A DNA stretch of 64,000 bases from Formicarius rufipectus (Eukaryota > Chordata > Aves > Passeriformes > Formicariidae), in assembly GCA_013399695.1 (NCBI GenBank), contig VXAU01002071.1:814424-878423 (forward strand). Reading direction: 5' to 3'. Shown in pieces: positions 22,769 to 34,501 of this stretch (position 1 is the first letter of the stretch; every line of letters begins with the position of its first letter). The notes below the pieces were generated by a model. The model was not told where the DNA came from. It saw only the letters and a program-made list of their open reading frames with translations, and searched no databases. The position numbers and the translations under genes were made by a program.

Positions 22769-25700
22769 CTAAGGGACAGCAGGGGCCAGCCCCACCCTGT
22801 TATTCCCACGGTCAAAGACGGAGTAAAACTGACGGATGAAAACGTCGCCCAGAATCCAGAGGGGTCCTGTAGGAGGGGGGATGTCATTCCCCTGGAAGCC
22901 ACTGAGGCAGAAGGTCATGCCATCACTGCTCTCCTGAGGGAGGAGAAGGGAAAAGATGGAAATGAGCCCGAGAGCCTCGTGCACTCAGAAACACACAGGA
23001 CCAGTGACAAAGCATGAGGCAGTGGGGCTTGTCACCCCCTGGGATACCCAGCTCAGCTCCCCTGGTGGCTCTGGGCCATCTTTGCCACTGGAGCTGCTGG
23101 GAATTGGGGTTGGTGGTGCCAGGGCAGCCAGAGCCATACCATGAGGGTGTAAGCCTGGGCATTGAGCGTGTAGGGCAGCCCGTTGATGGTGAAGGTCACG
23201 TCAGGCATCACGTTGAGGTTGCTGCACTCCACGGAGTACTGCAACACAGCCAGGAGGTCACTCCAGGCAGGGTGGGGGTCCCAGGGCTTTGCCCCCTCCT
23301 CTCCCCACCCTGGCTCTCACCATTCCATCCACAGACACAGCACCAATATACTTTTGCAGTTCTTTGACGTCCTTGGTGGGGCCTGTGATGAGCGACGTCC
23401 CGGTGTCCACGATGGCCTGGCAGCCACTGGCACAGAAAGTCACTGTCCCACCCACCTGGATGCTGGAAGAGGTGAGAGAGAAGGACCAGGAGGGATTTGT
23501 CCTGCTCCTCCAAAACAGCCCAGCCTTGCCTCCCTGCCCAGCACCACTCACTTGTCCACCTGGATCTGCCAGTACCCTTGCTGGGTCACTGGCACCCAGT
23601 TCAGGGTCCCTGTGAAGCGGGAGGTGTCAAAGCCCCCAAAAATCAGCTCTCCTCCCACGGGGGATTCGAAGTTCCTGGAGGCAGGAGGAGGTGGAGCCAT
23701 GAGGCATTTTTTTTCCCTTTTACTTTGCAATAACTTTTTTAATGGGTGGATTTACACCCATTTGCTTCCCACAAACGCCATCCCTCTCAGGTTCGCGGTC
23801 TGTGATGCTCAGCCAGGTACCAAACCCCCTTCACTCGCTCAGCACAACATTTACATTTTAGCAGCCCCTCCTGTGCCCTGAAGCAACGACAGACTCTAAG
23901 CAACACCCCAGAGCAAAGGCGTGTCCCTACGTGCTCATGTAGACCGAGAACAGGGGCAGCTCCACCAGGTTTTGTGCCATCATGTTGTCAAAGACGGGCG
24001 TGACCCCATCCACGGCCAGCGAGGGGTAAGCCAGCCCCAGGATCCCGTCGAAGGCGGCGTCCAGGAAGGCTTTTCCCGGCTCACTGATGCTCTCTGCAAA
24101 CTGCTGGTTGCTCACGGTGACACCCTCCACCTGTGGGGAGGGGGGGGATGTTGAGGCCGTGGACAAGTCCCTGGCACGTCGCCCACAGCAGGAGAACCCA
24201 AAAGGGACTCACAACGACTTGGTCGGATCCGATGAGCCCCGTCAGACTGCCGGTCCCGTACTGGATGGAGAAGGGGGTCCCTACCATCTGGTAGGTGCTG
24301 GACTGTGTTGGTTGGAACCTGGCGTGCCCAGCTGGGGAAGGAGATGGGATCTGTCAGCAGAAATGCTTTTGGGGACCTTTTTTTGCAGCGAGGAGCCCCC
24401 ACCACAACCAGTGGAGCCACGTGGTGGTGCAGGGTGGTGTCACCGAAACTCCTGGTCGCAGGCACACTGCCAAGGGACACGCTGGAGTTTTGAGGAGGGA
24501 AGGAACTTGTTCCATTGCAATCTGACTGAAAGGTGCGAGGGTTGTTAGAGGAGTGGGATCAGCTCGTGTGAACTGCTCGAGACGAGCACTGCCACTGCTG
24601 GTTTGCAGGCAGGAGCAGCCCCACGGGCACTGCGATATCCCGTTATATTCCAGTTTTATTCCCCCTGGGCTCTGGGACAGCCCTGGGACTGCTCGGAGAT
24701 GCTCCACGTCCTACAGCAGCAGGATTGGCTCCTTGTTGCCACCCCCTGAACCCCCGGGCACCCAGCCCAGAGCCGTGCCCGCCTGTCCCTGTCACCCTTG
24801 CTGACAAGCCTCATTCAGTGCCATCGCCTTTGCCTATTTCTTTAAAGGCTCCCACAGGAACGACCCAAAGGACAGGGCTGGCATCGCCCGGGGGTCCTGG
24901 GGGGGCGATCACCCCCCTCGCCTGGGCAAACACACCCCTTGGGGCTCCCCCGCGTTTCTACTGTCTGAGTGTGCCTTGCAGGGCTCAGCTGGGTGGGGAG
25001 GGACCCCCAAGCTCGGGGTGCTGGGGAGCCCCCCCGGGGGTGCCCCCAGCTCCGGCCGTACCCACCGCAGGCTTTGCTGACGCAGTAGACGGACGGGACC
25101 CAGAGGTTGGAGGAGCCCGTGTCGAACACCACGGTGAAGTTCTGGGGGGGAGTTCCAATGGAGATCTGCCCGAAATACTCCATCTGGTGGGGAGTGGAGC
25201 AGAGACCACCGTGAGCTGTCGGCATGCCGAGAAGCTCTGGGAAAGGGGAGNTCACAGTCACATCGTGCCCGGTGAAATAAAGGTGTTAAATATTTAAGGA
25301 ACAACCAGGGAAGCTGAGGACAAAAGGCAGCGTCCTCTTGCTGGGAAGACTGGGGGCTGAGGAGACCCTCATCACCAGGATGCAGACGGGGGAGGGGGTT
25401 TTGGGAACGGGACGGTCACACCGTTGGGGATTGGGATGAGGCTGGGGAAACGCCTCCAGCACTGGGTCCCTTCTGGTGGGATTTGCCCTGGTGAGTGTGG
25501 AACGTGTTCGTTTTGGAGGAAATCTGCCTGTGGGGGGAGCGCAGCAGGGAGGGAGAGGGCCGTGAATGCTCTGCCTTGTCCTCATCGCCACATTCCCGGG
25601 AACAAAGGGCCAGGCAGGCACGGGCAGGCAGCGAGTCCTGGCACGCCGGGCACTGCTGCAGGAGTGGGATTTCTGGGGACTGCCCAGGCAAACGAACGGG

Positions 25701-26607
25701 TTTGGGGGAGGCTTTGCCCCCTCAATGCTGCCCCCCTTACATCCAGGTAGTTGATGAGGGGCTCGCTGGTCTCCGAGAAGATGGCACAGTCCTCGCTGTC
25801 CAACCCGTGGGCTTTCCAGAAGTGGGAGAGCTGCCCGCGGTCCCGCAGCACATTCCGCAGGGAGCGGCGCCGCACCAGGGGCACCCTGCGGGGGGACGAG
25901 GGTCCTGTCACCCCCACGGGGCCGGGGGGGCTGCTGGGGGGGCTGTTGGGGGGCTGCAGACCCCGTGCCCGCCCTGGGCGTCCCAGCACAGCCGGGATGC
26001 CACAGCGTGTTTTCCCACTTCCCCCACCGCAACGCCTTCCAGCCGGGGCACAGGGAAGTGGGATGGGGACTGGATCTGTTCGGGGACTGGATCTGTTCGG
26101 GGACTGGATCTGTTCGGGGGCTGGATCTGTTCGGGGACTGGATCTGTTTGGGGACTGGATCTGTTCGGGGACTGGATCTGTTCGGGGACTGGATCTGTTC
26201 GGGGAGGCAGCAAATCCAGGGTAAGGCTGGCAGGAACGTGACGGGCAGGAGCTCAGCGTGACTGATGGGAAAGGACCTTCAGGCAGTGCCAAGGGGGATT
26301 CACGCCAGCATTTTCTGCCCTGTCTGCCTGCACAGAGCCCTTTCGCAGCCCCCGCCACACCCCACTGCTGCTGCCGGGGTCTGCCCGGGGGGATGGAGCC
26401 CGTGGAGCGGTGGGACAAAGCAGAACCCACGACGCGGTGCCAACACGAGGTGTCCGTGCCAAGGGGGAGCTCAGCCGTGCCCGTTCATCACACCCGAACA
26501 GCGAAGCCCCTCCGAGAGCCTGGGGAGGCACCTCGGGGACCCCCTTACCTTTTCAAACCGCTGGCCAGGGAGAGGCAGAGCAGGGCGAGGAGCAGGAGGC
26601 GCTTCAT
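22769..26607 (-). CDS. CTSE: CTSE, cathepsin E aspartic protease (9 exons, complete)
   Basis: Nine exons join in frame to 389 residues: 26607-26549, 25885-25741, 25183-25066, 24331-24213, 24130-23931, 23674-23552, 23462-23321, 23238-23140 and 22933-22769. The product has a leucine-rich signal peptide (about 1-18), a propeptide with the VPL...RRRSLR motif, the first catalytic DTGSS (Asp89), flap Tyr132 in IQYGTGS and the second catalytic DTGTS (Asp274). Cathepsin E rather than pepsinogen is shown by NYLDMEYFG, NFTVVFDTGSS (N-glycosylation site at 83), the pro-region FWKAHGLD and the ending GNNRVGLAPAVP. Cys53 near the activation junction could make the inter-chain disulfide of mammalian cathepsin E. 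The enzyme is an endosomal and gastric-epithelial protease active at acid pH. Exon sizes match the nine-exon aspartic-protease pattern. The exon 7/8 junction reads DGM-YSVEC where human has DGEYAVEC. A single N at 25,251 is intronic. No disabling change is seen. Confidence 0.96.
25251..25251. other. Single undetermined base in CTSE intron 2
   Basis: One N in the intron between coding exons 2 and 3. No duplicated flank is apparent around it. Confidence 0.95.
26070..26204. repeat. 17-bp minisatellite in CTSE intron 1
   Basis: Eight nearly identical copies of TGGATCTGTTCGGGGAC, with single-base variants only. The high identity suggests recent expansion and likely length polymorphism. It lies wholly within intron 1 (25,886-26,548). 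Confidence 0.96.
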
Positions 26608-26647
26608 GTTGGCGGCTCGGTGGCCTCGCTGGGCTCCCTGCAGGTTG

Positions 26648-26677
26648 TTCTTATACCCACCGAGCCACCCGCGATAA
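26648..26677 (-). promoter_or_regulatory. CTSE core promoter: TATA box and GATA site
   Basis: On the minus strand TATAAGAA (26,655-26,648) lies about 41 bp upstream of the CTSE start codon, giving a short expected 5' UTR. A GATAA motif on the plus strand at 26,673-26,677 lies just upstream, plausible for a gut-expressed gene. Motif-based inference. Confidence 0.6.
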
Positions 26678-26934
26678 CGCCCCGGCCAGAGTCAACACGG
26701 CGCTCGGGCACGGGGGATGAATCACTGCCCACGTCCCAGGCGAGGCAGAGCGGGCACTGCGGGGTCAGGTTTGCTTTTGTGGGTGAGGGAGGCGTGGGGG
26801 GAGCTGCAGGGAGCTGGGCTGGCTGCTTTGGGTTCCTTTTGTAGGTCAGGGAGGTGTGGGGGCACCTGCAGGGAGCTGGGCTGGCTGCTTTTGGGGGCAG
26901 TGAAGGTCCTGCAGCACGAGCAGAGGAGGGTCCT

Positions 26935-27095
26935 CATCCCAACACCGGTCCTTATCCCAACACCAGTCCTCATCCCAACACCAGTCCTCATCCCAACATC
27001 TGTCCTCATCCCAGCACTGGTCCTCATCCCAACATCTGTCCTCATCCCAACACCAGTCCTCATCCCAACACCAGTCCTCATCCCAACACCAATCC
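26935..27095. repeat. 18-bp minisatellite upstream of CTSE
   Basis: About nine copies of CCCAACACCAGTCCTCAT with small variants, starting about 330 bp upstream of the CTSE start codon. The period is a multiple of three, so frames across it are open and read as short acidic/aromatic peptide repeats. I regard these as non-coding. Confidence 0.95.
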
Positions 27096-27099
27096 CTCT

Positions 27100-30000
27100 C
27101 CACTGGCAATCACACAGCCGGTGGAAACGTCCCCCTAAAGCTTTGGGGCAGCAGTCCCCCTTTCCTTTGCCCCACAGCCCCACCCCGGCGACCTGCCCGT
27201 TCCCCAAACCCCAGCAGCTGTGAAGAAGTGCAAAAAAAGGATGTGTTCTCAGCATCAGGGCAGCCAGAGAACTCTAAGGCAAGGACTAATTAGCAGTGGT
27301 GAACTGCTCTGGAATCTGCAGCTTTCCCTTTCAAAGAGCACTTGGTGCCCGGAAGAAGGGGGTTTTCCATGGAAGACAGTTCCCCGTTGCTTTACAGTCA
27401 CTAATGGGCTCGTCCCCATCGAGTTTTGGTTAACCCAGGGCGGGCGTCTCATTAAGCCTCAGAGTGCAAATAGAAAATGCTGATGAACAAATAAAGCCTT
27501 CGGATATGAGGGGAAGCGAGTGTGGGAAGAGAGGAGGGGGGAAAGAAAGAGTTTTCTTGCTGCCACCACATCTCAGTCTCGTGATGATGCGCTGTTGTCC
27601 CTGTTTTCCATGTTTGTGGCACTGCATTAACCAACGGTGGATGCCACAAAAGGGACTCAGGGAGCCCAATTCATGTGATGAAAGGCGTTTCTACCCTTAA
27701 CACTGTGCTAATCGGGTTTTTTCCTTTATCACAGTTAGTCTATTTTATCTAATTAAAGCCCTCACCCAGGAAATTAAAGTCCTCAGGTACCAGGCACAGG
27801 TGCCAGTGGGGCTGTGAGCCCAGCGTGGCTTTGGGGGGTGGCTGGACAAAGCCTCCTGCCAGGGGGGCTCGTGTTTCTATCCCTGGGAGGTGCTGCAAGT
27901 GTCTTCCTCTCGCCAGCTTTGCAGGGAAACCGAGCTTAAAAACACCCATGAAATGGCTCTTGGCATAAGCTGGGAGATGCAGGGCACAGCAGAGGGGTTG
28001 CTGGTGGAAGATGCTGGCGCTTTTTCCCAGTCAGATGAAAATTCCCTGCATTTCCTTGTGCCCAGATTGCACAATATTTTGCAGTATTTTTTTCACTGAG
28101 TAGCTTTATAAAACATTGTTATGTATTTCCCTTTTAAGATGCAGCTTAATGTGCTTAATGTATCTCCCTTCTAGTCCTAATCACGTATTCATGGATTAAA
28201 AAGAAACTTCCTGAAACAAAAGCAGCTGCAGCAAGTGCCAAATCAGCTGCAAGTAGCAAGTGGATTGTTCCAGACATGGTTTATAACCTGAAAATCCTGT
28301 CAGAAAACGCAGCCTGAAGGGTCACTGGGCTTCAGAGATAAACATGAGGGTGAGCTGTTGCACAGACACGGAAAATGCTTTAAATGAAATCGTTTATTTT
28401 GTTCAAAAGATTCCCCAATTGGATCATCATAATCTGCAAACTCCTAACTGTGGATTCAGCATTAAAATGTGATGATGAAAGTAATGAAGAGGCCAAACCT
28501 TTCATTTAGAAATTTTTTAAGTCAAGCAAACCTATTTCTACTTTTTAGCTAATTTAGAAGTAGTTTTAAGAGCTGAATTCTCAAAGGTACATCAACATTT
28601 TTATTTCATGTGGAACAAAATGTGGGTTTTTCTCCTGTTTTTTTGGGGAGCAACTCGGCCATGTTCACCCAGAAAATTGGGACAAAAAGGCTTTGCTTCC
28701 TGCAGACTCTGAGCTGTGCCTCAGTGTGGGGAATACACTGGGGATGCAGAGGGAAGAGCTGCCACAATTCCAACCCCAGCAGGGTCAGCCTGGCACTGCC
28801 CACCCCTGCCTGCTCCTGGGACATCCTGCCCATCCCTCCCCATGCAGGTGAGAGTGACAAGGACAAACAGGCAGCATTTTTTATAACCCTGGAATCCATC
28901 TCATCAATAAAACCGCAGGAAAAACTCTTGGGAGTGATGGAATGTGGCTCCAGCTACTGGAGCATCCCAGGTCTGGTGAGTAGAATCTGTGGAGCCCTGC
29001 CCTGCTGCCAGGCAGGGGCTGTCCCAGGGGGTGTCTCACCTCTCAGCTGCACACACCTGCCCTCAGCTACCTGAGAAATACATTTTGCACCTTGGGTGGA
29101 ACATTCACCTCTCACCAGCTCGGTGTACAGAGCTTTCCTCATTTAAGAAACCTGCTCTCAGGCTAAAAATATGTTATCTGTGTTCTTTTTTTATGTGTTT
29201 CCTTTAGTGTAGCCACTTCCACAGAGAGCTCTGACTGATTCAAATCTCACTCAAGCAGCTTTTTCTCAAACAGCCTTTTTTCTCCATTTATCAAACTCTT
29301 CTGCCACCTGTTAATCTGTTTATCCATCATAGAAAGAGCAAAAGGCTGCAATAGCAAACACCCCAAAAAACCCAACCAACAGGCAAGTTTCAACTAAACA
29401 TTTACCTGTGGCACAGCAGCTGTGCCAGAGCAGGGCCAACATCTTCTGGAGATGGAGCTGATGATTCTGCAGTCCCAGGGGATGAGTGGGAATGTGGGAA
29501 ATGCCTCACCCATGGAGGGGATCTGGCAGGAGACCCCAGCTCGTGGTGTAGTTCCTGGGAGTGAACCATGGCAGCTCCTGTGGTATGTAGTTCTGCTCAG
29601 GATCTGTTCTTCTCTTTGCCTTTGGAAGGTCCAGGAGGTTCACTGGGATGTTGGGATGTGATCTCCCTGGGAGAGGACTGCTGTGGGAGGGATGGAGATG
29701 TTGAAATGCCAGCAGGAACCTTCCCCATGATGAAGGGATCCCGTGAGAAGGGGGGGTCTCTTGGTCTCTGTGGGCACTGTCCCCATGATCAGGGACCTTG
29801 CTAAAAGGTTTCCTGACCTGTCTCCTGGCAGGGGAAAAGCACAGGAGAAGCCAGGCTGCTGCAGGGAATGTCCACCACCAAACCCCTGCCTCACTGTGAG
29901 AGCTGCAAAGCCACCAGTTCCTATGGAGCTGTGGCCCAGCACTCCCCAAATCTGCTGGGAACCATCAAGAAGGGTCTGCCAGGCTGCTGCTGCATTATTA

Positions 30001-32170
30001 ATGGTTATTTATTATTGATGATGCTGCAAGTTATTACTGACCAGAAATCTTTCCAGAGCATGGGCAGCTGGAGGCACCTCCACCCCCAGGAGACAGGGAG
30101 CTGTGCCAGGGTCTGGGACCACATCCCTTCTGATGTGAACTGTTTTGTCCCTGTGGAACATGTTGACTTGGAAGCACCCAGAGCACTCTTTGGGTGGCAG
30201 CTGAGTTGCTGGGGACTGAACCAGCTGCCCTGCTGGGCACAGCCCCTTCCCTCAGGACCCCTCTGCTCCAGGGAAGCTCAACCACATTTTAACATGAAGC
30301 TGCTGGAAGATGGATCAGGATGGAGAACTGGTCAAGCCGGGCAGAGCCCCCAGTCCTGAGGCCAAGTGGTGGCAGAAGAGCAGAGAAACACCCAAATATA
30401 TTTAAATGAGGCAGCTGAGAGAGGGGAAGCGTCACGGAACCTCATGTGGGCTCGTTCCTGCCTTCGCCATGGGGCAGAGCGTGACCGCATCCGGCACCGA
30501 TCTGTGAGCACCCCGAGCTGCTGGACCCTGTGGCTGCACCAACAATGCTGCCGAGACATCCCTAAATCCTGCTGCCTCCGAGGCTCCAGCTGCTCCAGTC
30601 CTGCAGGAAGGAGGTGTGGAAAGCTCAGATCCCACAGGTAAATCCCTGTTGGGTACCGCGCCGCTCCGGGTGTTGGATGCGATGTTGGGAAGACAGGGGG
30701 ATGGAACAACACGGATGTCCACGTCAGAGGGGTGTCTGCAGGCAGGTGTCACTGCCAGGCTGAGCTTTGGCCTCAACCAGGGACAGCAAGGCTTGACTGA
30801 AATGGGATTAAAACAGTTTGAGATGTTCTGGTGATTTCACTTACCTCTAGATTGAGCGTAGGCGCCTCGCGTTGACCTCTCGGTAACCAGCCGAGGAGCA
30901 GCTCCTTGCAAGCCTTGCTTTCAACACGGCCTCTTGCTTGAGAAAGGGTTAATGTCCTGGGGGCTGGAGCTGTGGGGGGCCCACAGAAGTTACCTGACAC
31001 ACCAAAAAAGTACATGTGCTGCCAGCCCCCGACTGGCTGCTCTCTCAAAGCAGATGTTTCGATACGCGTCCGCATATCGGCTCTGCCATCTCGCCGTACC
31101 CCTCTCAGCGAGGAGCCTGCCTGCTGCTCAGAGTTGGACTTGGGGCTTATTTTGCAATTTCCTTTTGAACAGCTCATTTTTCAGATCACTATCTGCTGCA
31201 GCAGCATCCCCACGGTAGCAAATGAGCCTTTGAAGAAGGGCAGGCCTCCGAGGAGGAGATCTGGGGACAGAGCAGTTCAATAAGGGAGGGGGAAGGTTCC
31301 AGCAAGAGATGGACTTTTAGCTTGGCACTTGCCAATGTGGTGGGGTAAGTGGGATTTCACAGGAGATTGGTGGCTATTAGGAAAGCTTTTGATGGATTAC
31401 ACTCAGAAATGTGTCATAGAGGAAATTATAGAACCTGATCCATAGGATGGATGATGCTCTTGCTATGACTATCACTCCATCAGTCCATCAATCATTTTGT
31501 CATTGCTTCTTTAATGATTGTATCAAAGCTTCAGCTGAAATCTCTCCCTGTGAGCCATTTAGAAATGGTAGTTTAGAGGCACTGAGTGAGAATTTGAAAT
31601 GATTTTATGCAAAGGGAAAGCTCACAAAATGAACACCTCGATTGCCATCCTTTATTATAAACCTCTTGGCTGTTTTGGCCCCAGGCCAAGGGGCCCAGCT
31701 CAGGCATTTGTGTTCGCTGATTTTCTGCCTTAAACCCTCTTAACTTCAACAGGATTTAAGTGCTCACCTAGAATTAAATCCGAGGTATCTTAGACACAGA
31801 GGTGTTGAAGGACCTCTGATATGTCTGTCTGGATCTTGACTGACTCAAGAGCCTCACACCAACTCACAATCTCTTTTTGGTTACTTTCTTCTACATTTTG
31901 TTGGGGTTTTTTTTTCAGATTATAGTTATCAATTTTTGTTTGTTTGTTTTGTTGTTTGGGGTTTTTTGTGGATTAAAAAAGAAAGGATGAAGAAAGAAAG
32001 AACTGCAAGAGAGGATTAAAGCAAAAAGAATAATTTTCAATTCTTGCAGCTCTTGGCACTGCAGTGGAGCCCAGAAGCTCCTGTCGAGTCACAGAGAGGA
32101 CTGAGGGGACAGTTTCTAAAGCCATTATCTCAGTGATAGGAGCAGGGAGAGCCTCTGGCTGTGTGAGGGT
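27100..32170. other. Intergenic between CTSE and RHEX
   Basis: Unique, AT-richer sequence, especially 28,080-28,620 and 31,300-32,030, with no recognised coding exon. The divergent layout (CTSE minus, RHEX plus) means promoters at both ends. A non-coding RHEX first exon may lie in the right half, but I cannot place it. A T/G-rich tract occurs near 31,900-31,975. Confidence 0.45.
31900..31975. repeat. T/G-rich low-complexity tract
   Basis: Runs of T with GTTT spacing (TTGTTTGTTTGTTTTG) and no longer unit. Confidence 0.75.
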
Positions 32171-32365
32171 GTGAGCGAGAAGGACTCAGGCAGGGAGAGG
32201 GCTGGGGACCTTTATTTTACATCTGCAATGTCCAACCACTGCTCTCAAGTGCTGAGCCTGACCTTCAGCTGCTGTGGAGCTCAATGGGACTGTTTTGGTT
32301 GGTTGCCACCAGGTCTTGCTGCCTCTCCGTGTGCCCCAAGACCTTGGAGACACCTCACTGGGAGA

Positions 32366-34501
32366 ATGGAGGTTTGTGAGTGGTGAGTACAACACCCTGA
32401 AGCAGAACCCTGGCTGGGGGGCTCTGAGCCACCTGGGCTAGCTGGAGATGTCCCAGCTCATTGCAGGGGGTTGGGATGGATGAATTTCAGAAGGCCCTTC
32501 CAGCCAAACAGTATCTGAAAGGTTTGGAATAATTTGGTGATTTCAGTCAGACAAAGTAATTTTCTCTTGTTCAGGTGGTTGTTTGTCATCATCTCAGTGG
32601 TCACCTTGGTCCTGTATGCGCTCCTCTTGCTGACCCTTTACATCATGCTCAGCAGGAAAATAGGTGATTTACCGTCTCATTGGCTTTCCCTGCTGGGTTC
32701 CTTTCTTGGGCACCAGTGTGGGATGGGGCAGGGCAGGGATGGGGCAGCAGCATCGCTGTGCTGTGCTGGGATCCAGCTGTGTGTGAGCTCTAAGTGACGT
32801 GGGCAGGGTCACTGAGGGTTGTACAACCTCGTGTTGTTTCAAAATCATTTTCTTTCATAGCTCTGGTTAGAAAAGTGGGGGAAAAACACCACCAGAATCC
32901 ACTGACAAAATATTATTTCCCATGGAGCTCCACCTGCCAGCAGGAAGGTCTTTCATTCCAAACTGCTGCCCACATTTGTGCACAGCCCAGCTCTGCTTGG
33001 CCACGAGGGTCAAACCCATTTCAAATCCAATTCCAAGAAGAGGCCCTGACGTTGGGGTTTAGCACTGGAAACTCATTGTAGGAGAACAGGGCAAGGACTG
33101 AATCGTCTCAGTGGCTGAGCTGATGGACTCGTGCCCACCCCAACACACAGCAGTGATGGGAACTGGGGTGGCTGGGTTTGCTGGGGGGAAGTTCTGGAGT
33201 GAGTGGGGGTCCATGTGGGGGGCACTGGGCACAGCCAGGGCAAGGTGCTCACTCTCCTCTTGCTCCCAGCCCAGCATTCCCGTGGGATGCAGAGGTCCAG
33301 CAGCCCTGTGGCACAGCCCACACCAGCTCCAGCCCCGCCAGCAGGAGGGGATGGGGCACAACCAGCACCAGCCTATGAGGGTAAGGGGGTCCTGCAGCCA
33401 CGGGGCTTTGCCCTGGCACTGGGATGGGAATTTTGGGCTTGGCATTTGTGTGATGCCCTCTTCCTTATGGAGCTGTGAAGATCCCGGGGTGGCCATGGGA
33501 GCAGAGGGCTGGCACGACAGCCTCTCACCATTCCGGTTGTCTCCATGGGCTTTCCCATGTGAACTGGGGGTGGAGCATGGAGGGATCACGCTGATGGGTT
33601 TTGGGTTTTCCATTTTCACCCCTCTAAGTCCCTTGGCAGGGCTGTTGGTGGTGATGTTTCCTGTTTTTAAGGGAGCAGCGACACCTCTTCAGAAACCTCG
33701 GAGGACTCGGCCGACAGCCCTTCCTGCCCACAGGTACAGCCACGGGCACGGAGCCCCTGCCAGAACAGCCCCAGCCCTGCTCCTCAGGTGCCAGCACCGT
33801 GCCCAGGTGGCTCCTGCCTGGCCTGAAACCCCCAGAGAGGCACAGGAGGGGCAAATGCATCAAATCACATTGAAATTGCAGCAGGGAAGATGAGGTGGTT
33901 GTTCTCAGCATTCCACATTTAAAGGGAAGCATCCCCAGGGGCCAGGGAGATTCCGGGTCACAACTGGGAATGTGAGGAAAATTGGGCAAATTAGGGAGAA
34001 ATTCTTTTCCTGGGAGGGTGGGCAGGCCCTGGCACAGGTTGCCCAGAAGAGCTGTGGTTGCCCCATCCCTGGAAGTGTCCAAGGCCAGGTTGGATGGGGT
34101 TTGGATCATCCTCATCTAGTGGAAGGTGTCCCAGCCCACGGCAGGGAGTTGGAACTGGGGGATCTTTAAGGTCCTTTCCCACCCAAACCACCCATGACTG
34201 TACGAGTGGGCGCACACCTTCGGGTGGGTTCAGGGGCAAAGGGCCCCTGGGTTGGTGCTGGTGCCTGACCTGGGCTTTGTTTCTGCCTCTGCAGGGCCAA
34301 GGCTCAGGAGGAAACCTCAACTACACCTCGCTGGTGTTCCCTGGGAAGGGCCGTGGGCCGAGCCCTGCCGGGGACTATGAGAACATGAAGGATGGGGTGG
34401 ACTATGTCAACGTGGACCCAAAGAAGAAGAAAACACATCTCTGGTCCTGCCCCAGCCCTGTGGCATCCGAGGCTGTCGAGTACACCGAGGTGAAGCTCTG
34501 A
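32366..34501 (+). CDS. RHEX: RHEX (C1orf186-like), small transmembrane GRB2-binding adaptor
   Basis: Five short exons join in frame to 161 residues: 32366-32382, 32575-32663, 33270-33380, 33672-33733 and 34295-34501. Human RHEX has 172. The product starts MEVCEWW, then has one hydrophobic helix (about 7-31) ending in a basic LSRK stop. A Ser/Pro-rich linker follows, then SDTSSETSEDS, and a tyrosine-motif tail: NYTSLVF (Tyr103), DYENM (Tyr121), DYVNV (Tyr130) and EYTEV (Tyr156). YEN and YVN are GRB2 SH2 docking motifs. The spacing and wording of the tail (DYENxK, DYVNVxP, a Trp, then an EY near the end) match human RHEX as I recall it, and the gene lies next to CTSE as in human. Mammalian RHEX links EPO-receptor signalling to ERK during erythroid expansion. 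Exon 3 choice is the least certain part. Upstream non-coding exons are not placed. Confidence 0.88.
32425..32525 (+). mobile_element. CR1 3'-end fragment in RHEX intron 1
   Basis: AGATGTCCCAGCTCATTGCA, GGGGGTTGGGATGGATGAAT and CCCTTCCAGCCAAACAGTAT follow CR1 3'-end order. The copy fills about half of the 192-bp first intron. Confidence 0.65.
33975..34205 (+). mobile_element. CR1 LINE fragment in RHEX intron 4
   Basis: A 5'-truncated copy running from AGGCCCTGGCACAGGTTGCC through TGTCCAAGGCCAGGTTGGAT to GGTCCTTTCCCACCCAAACC, the usual end of avian CR1. It is sense-oriented within RHEX intron 33,734-34,294. Confidence 0.92.

Noticed and set aside
22769..26607. Pepsinogen A or C instead of cathepsin E
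   Set aside because: NYLDMEYFG, the NFT glycosylation site, Cys53 and the LAPAVP ending fit cathepsin E, and so does synteny with RAB7B, RHEX and AVPR1B.
32856..33078. Alternative RHEX exon 3 after the acceptor at 32,860
   Set aside because: It gives a tail with no similarity to RHEX and a stop without a donor. The exon at 33,270-33,380 keeps phase and leads into the conserved tyrosine tail.
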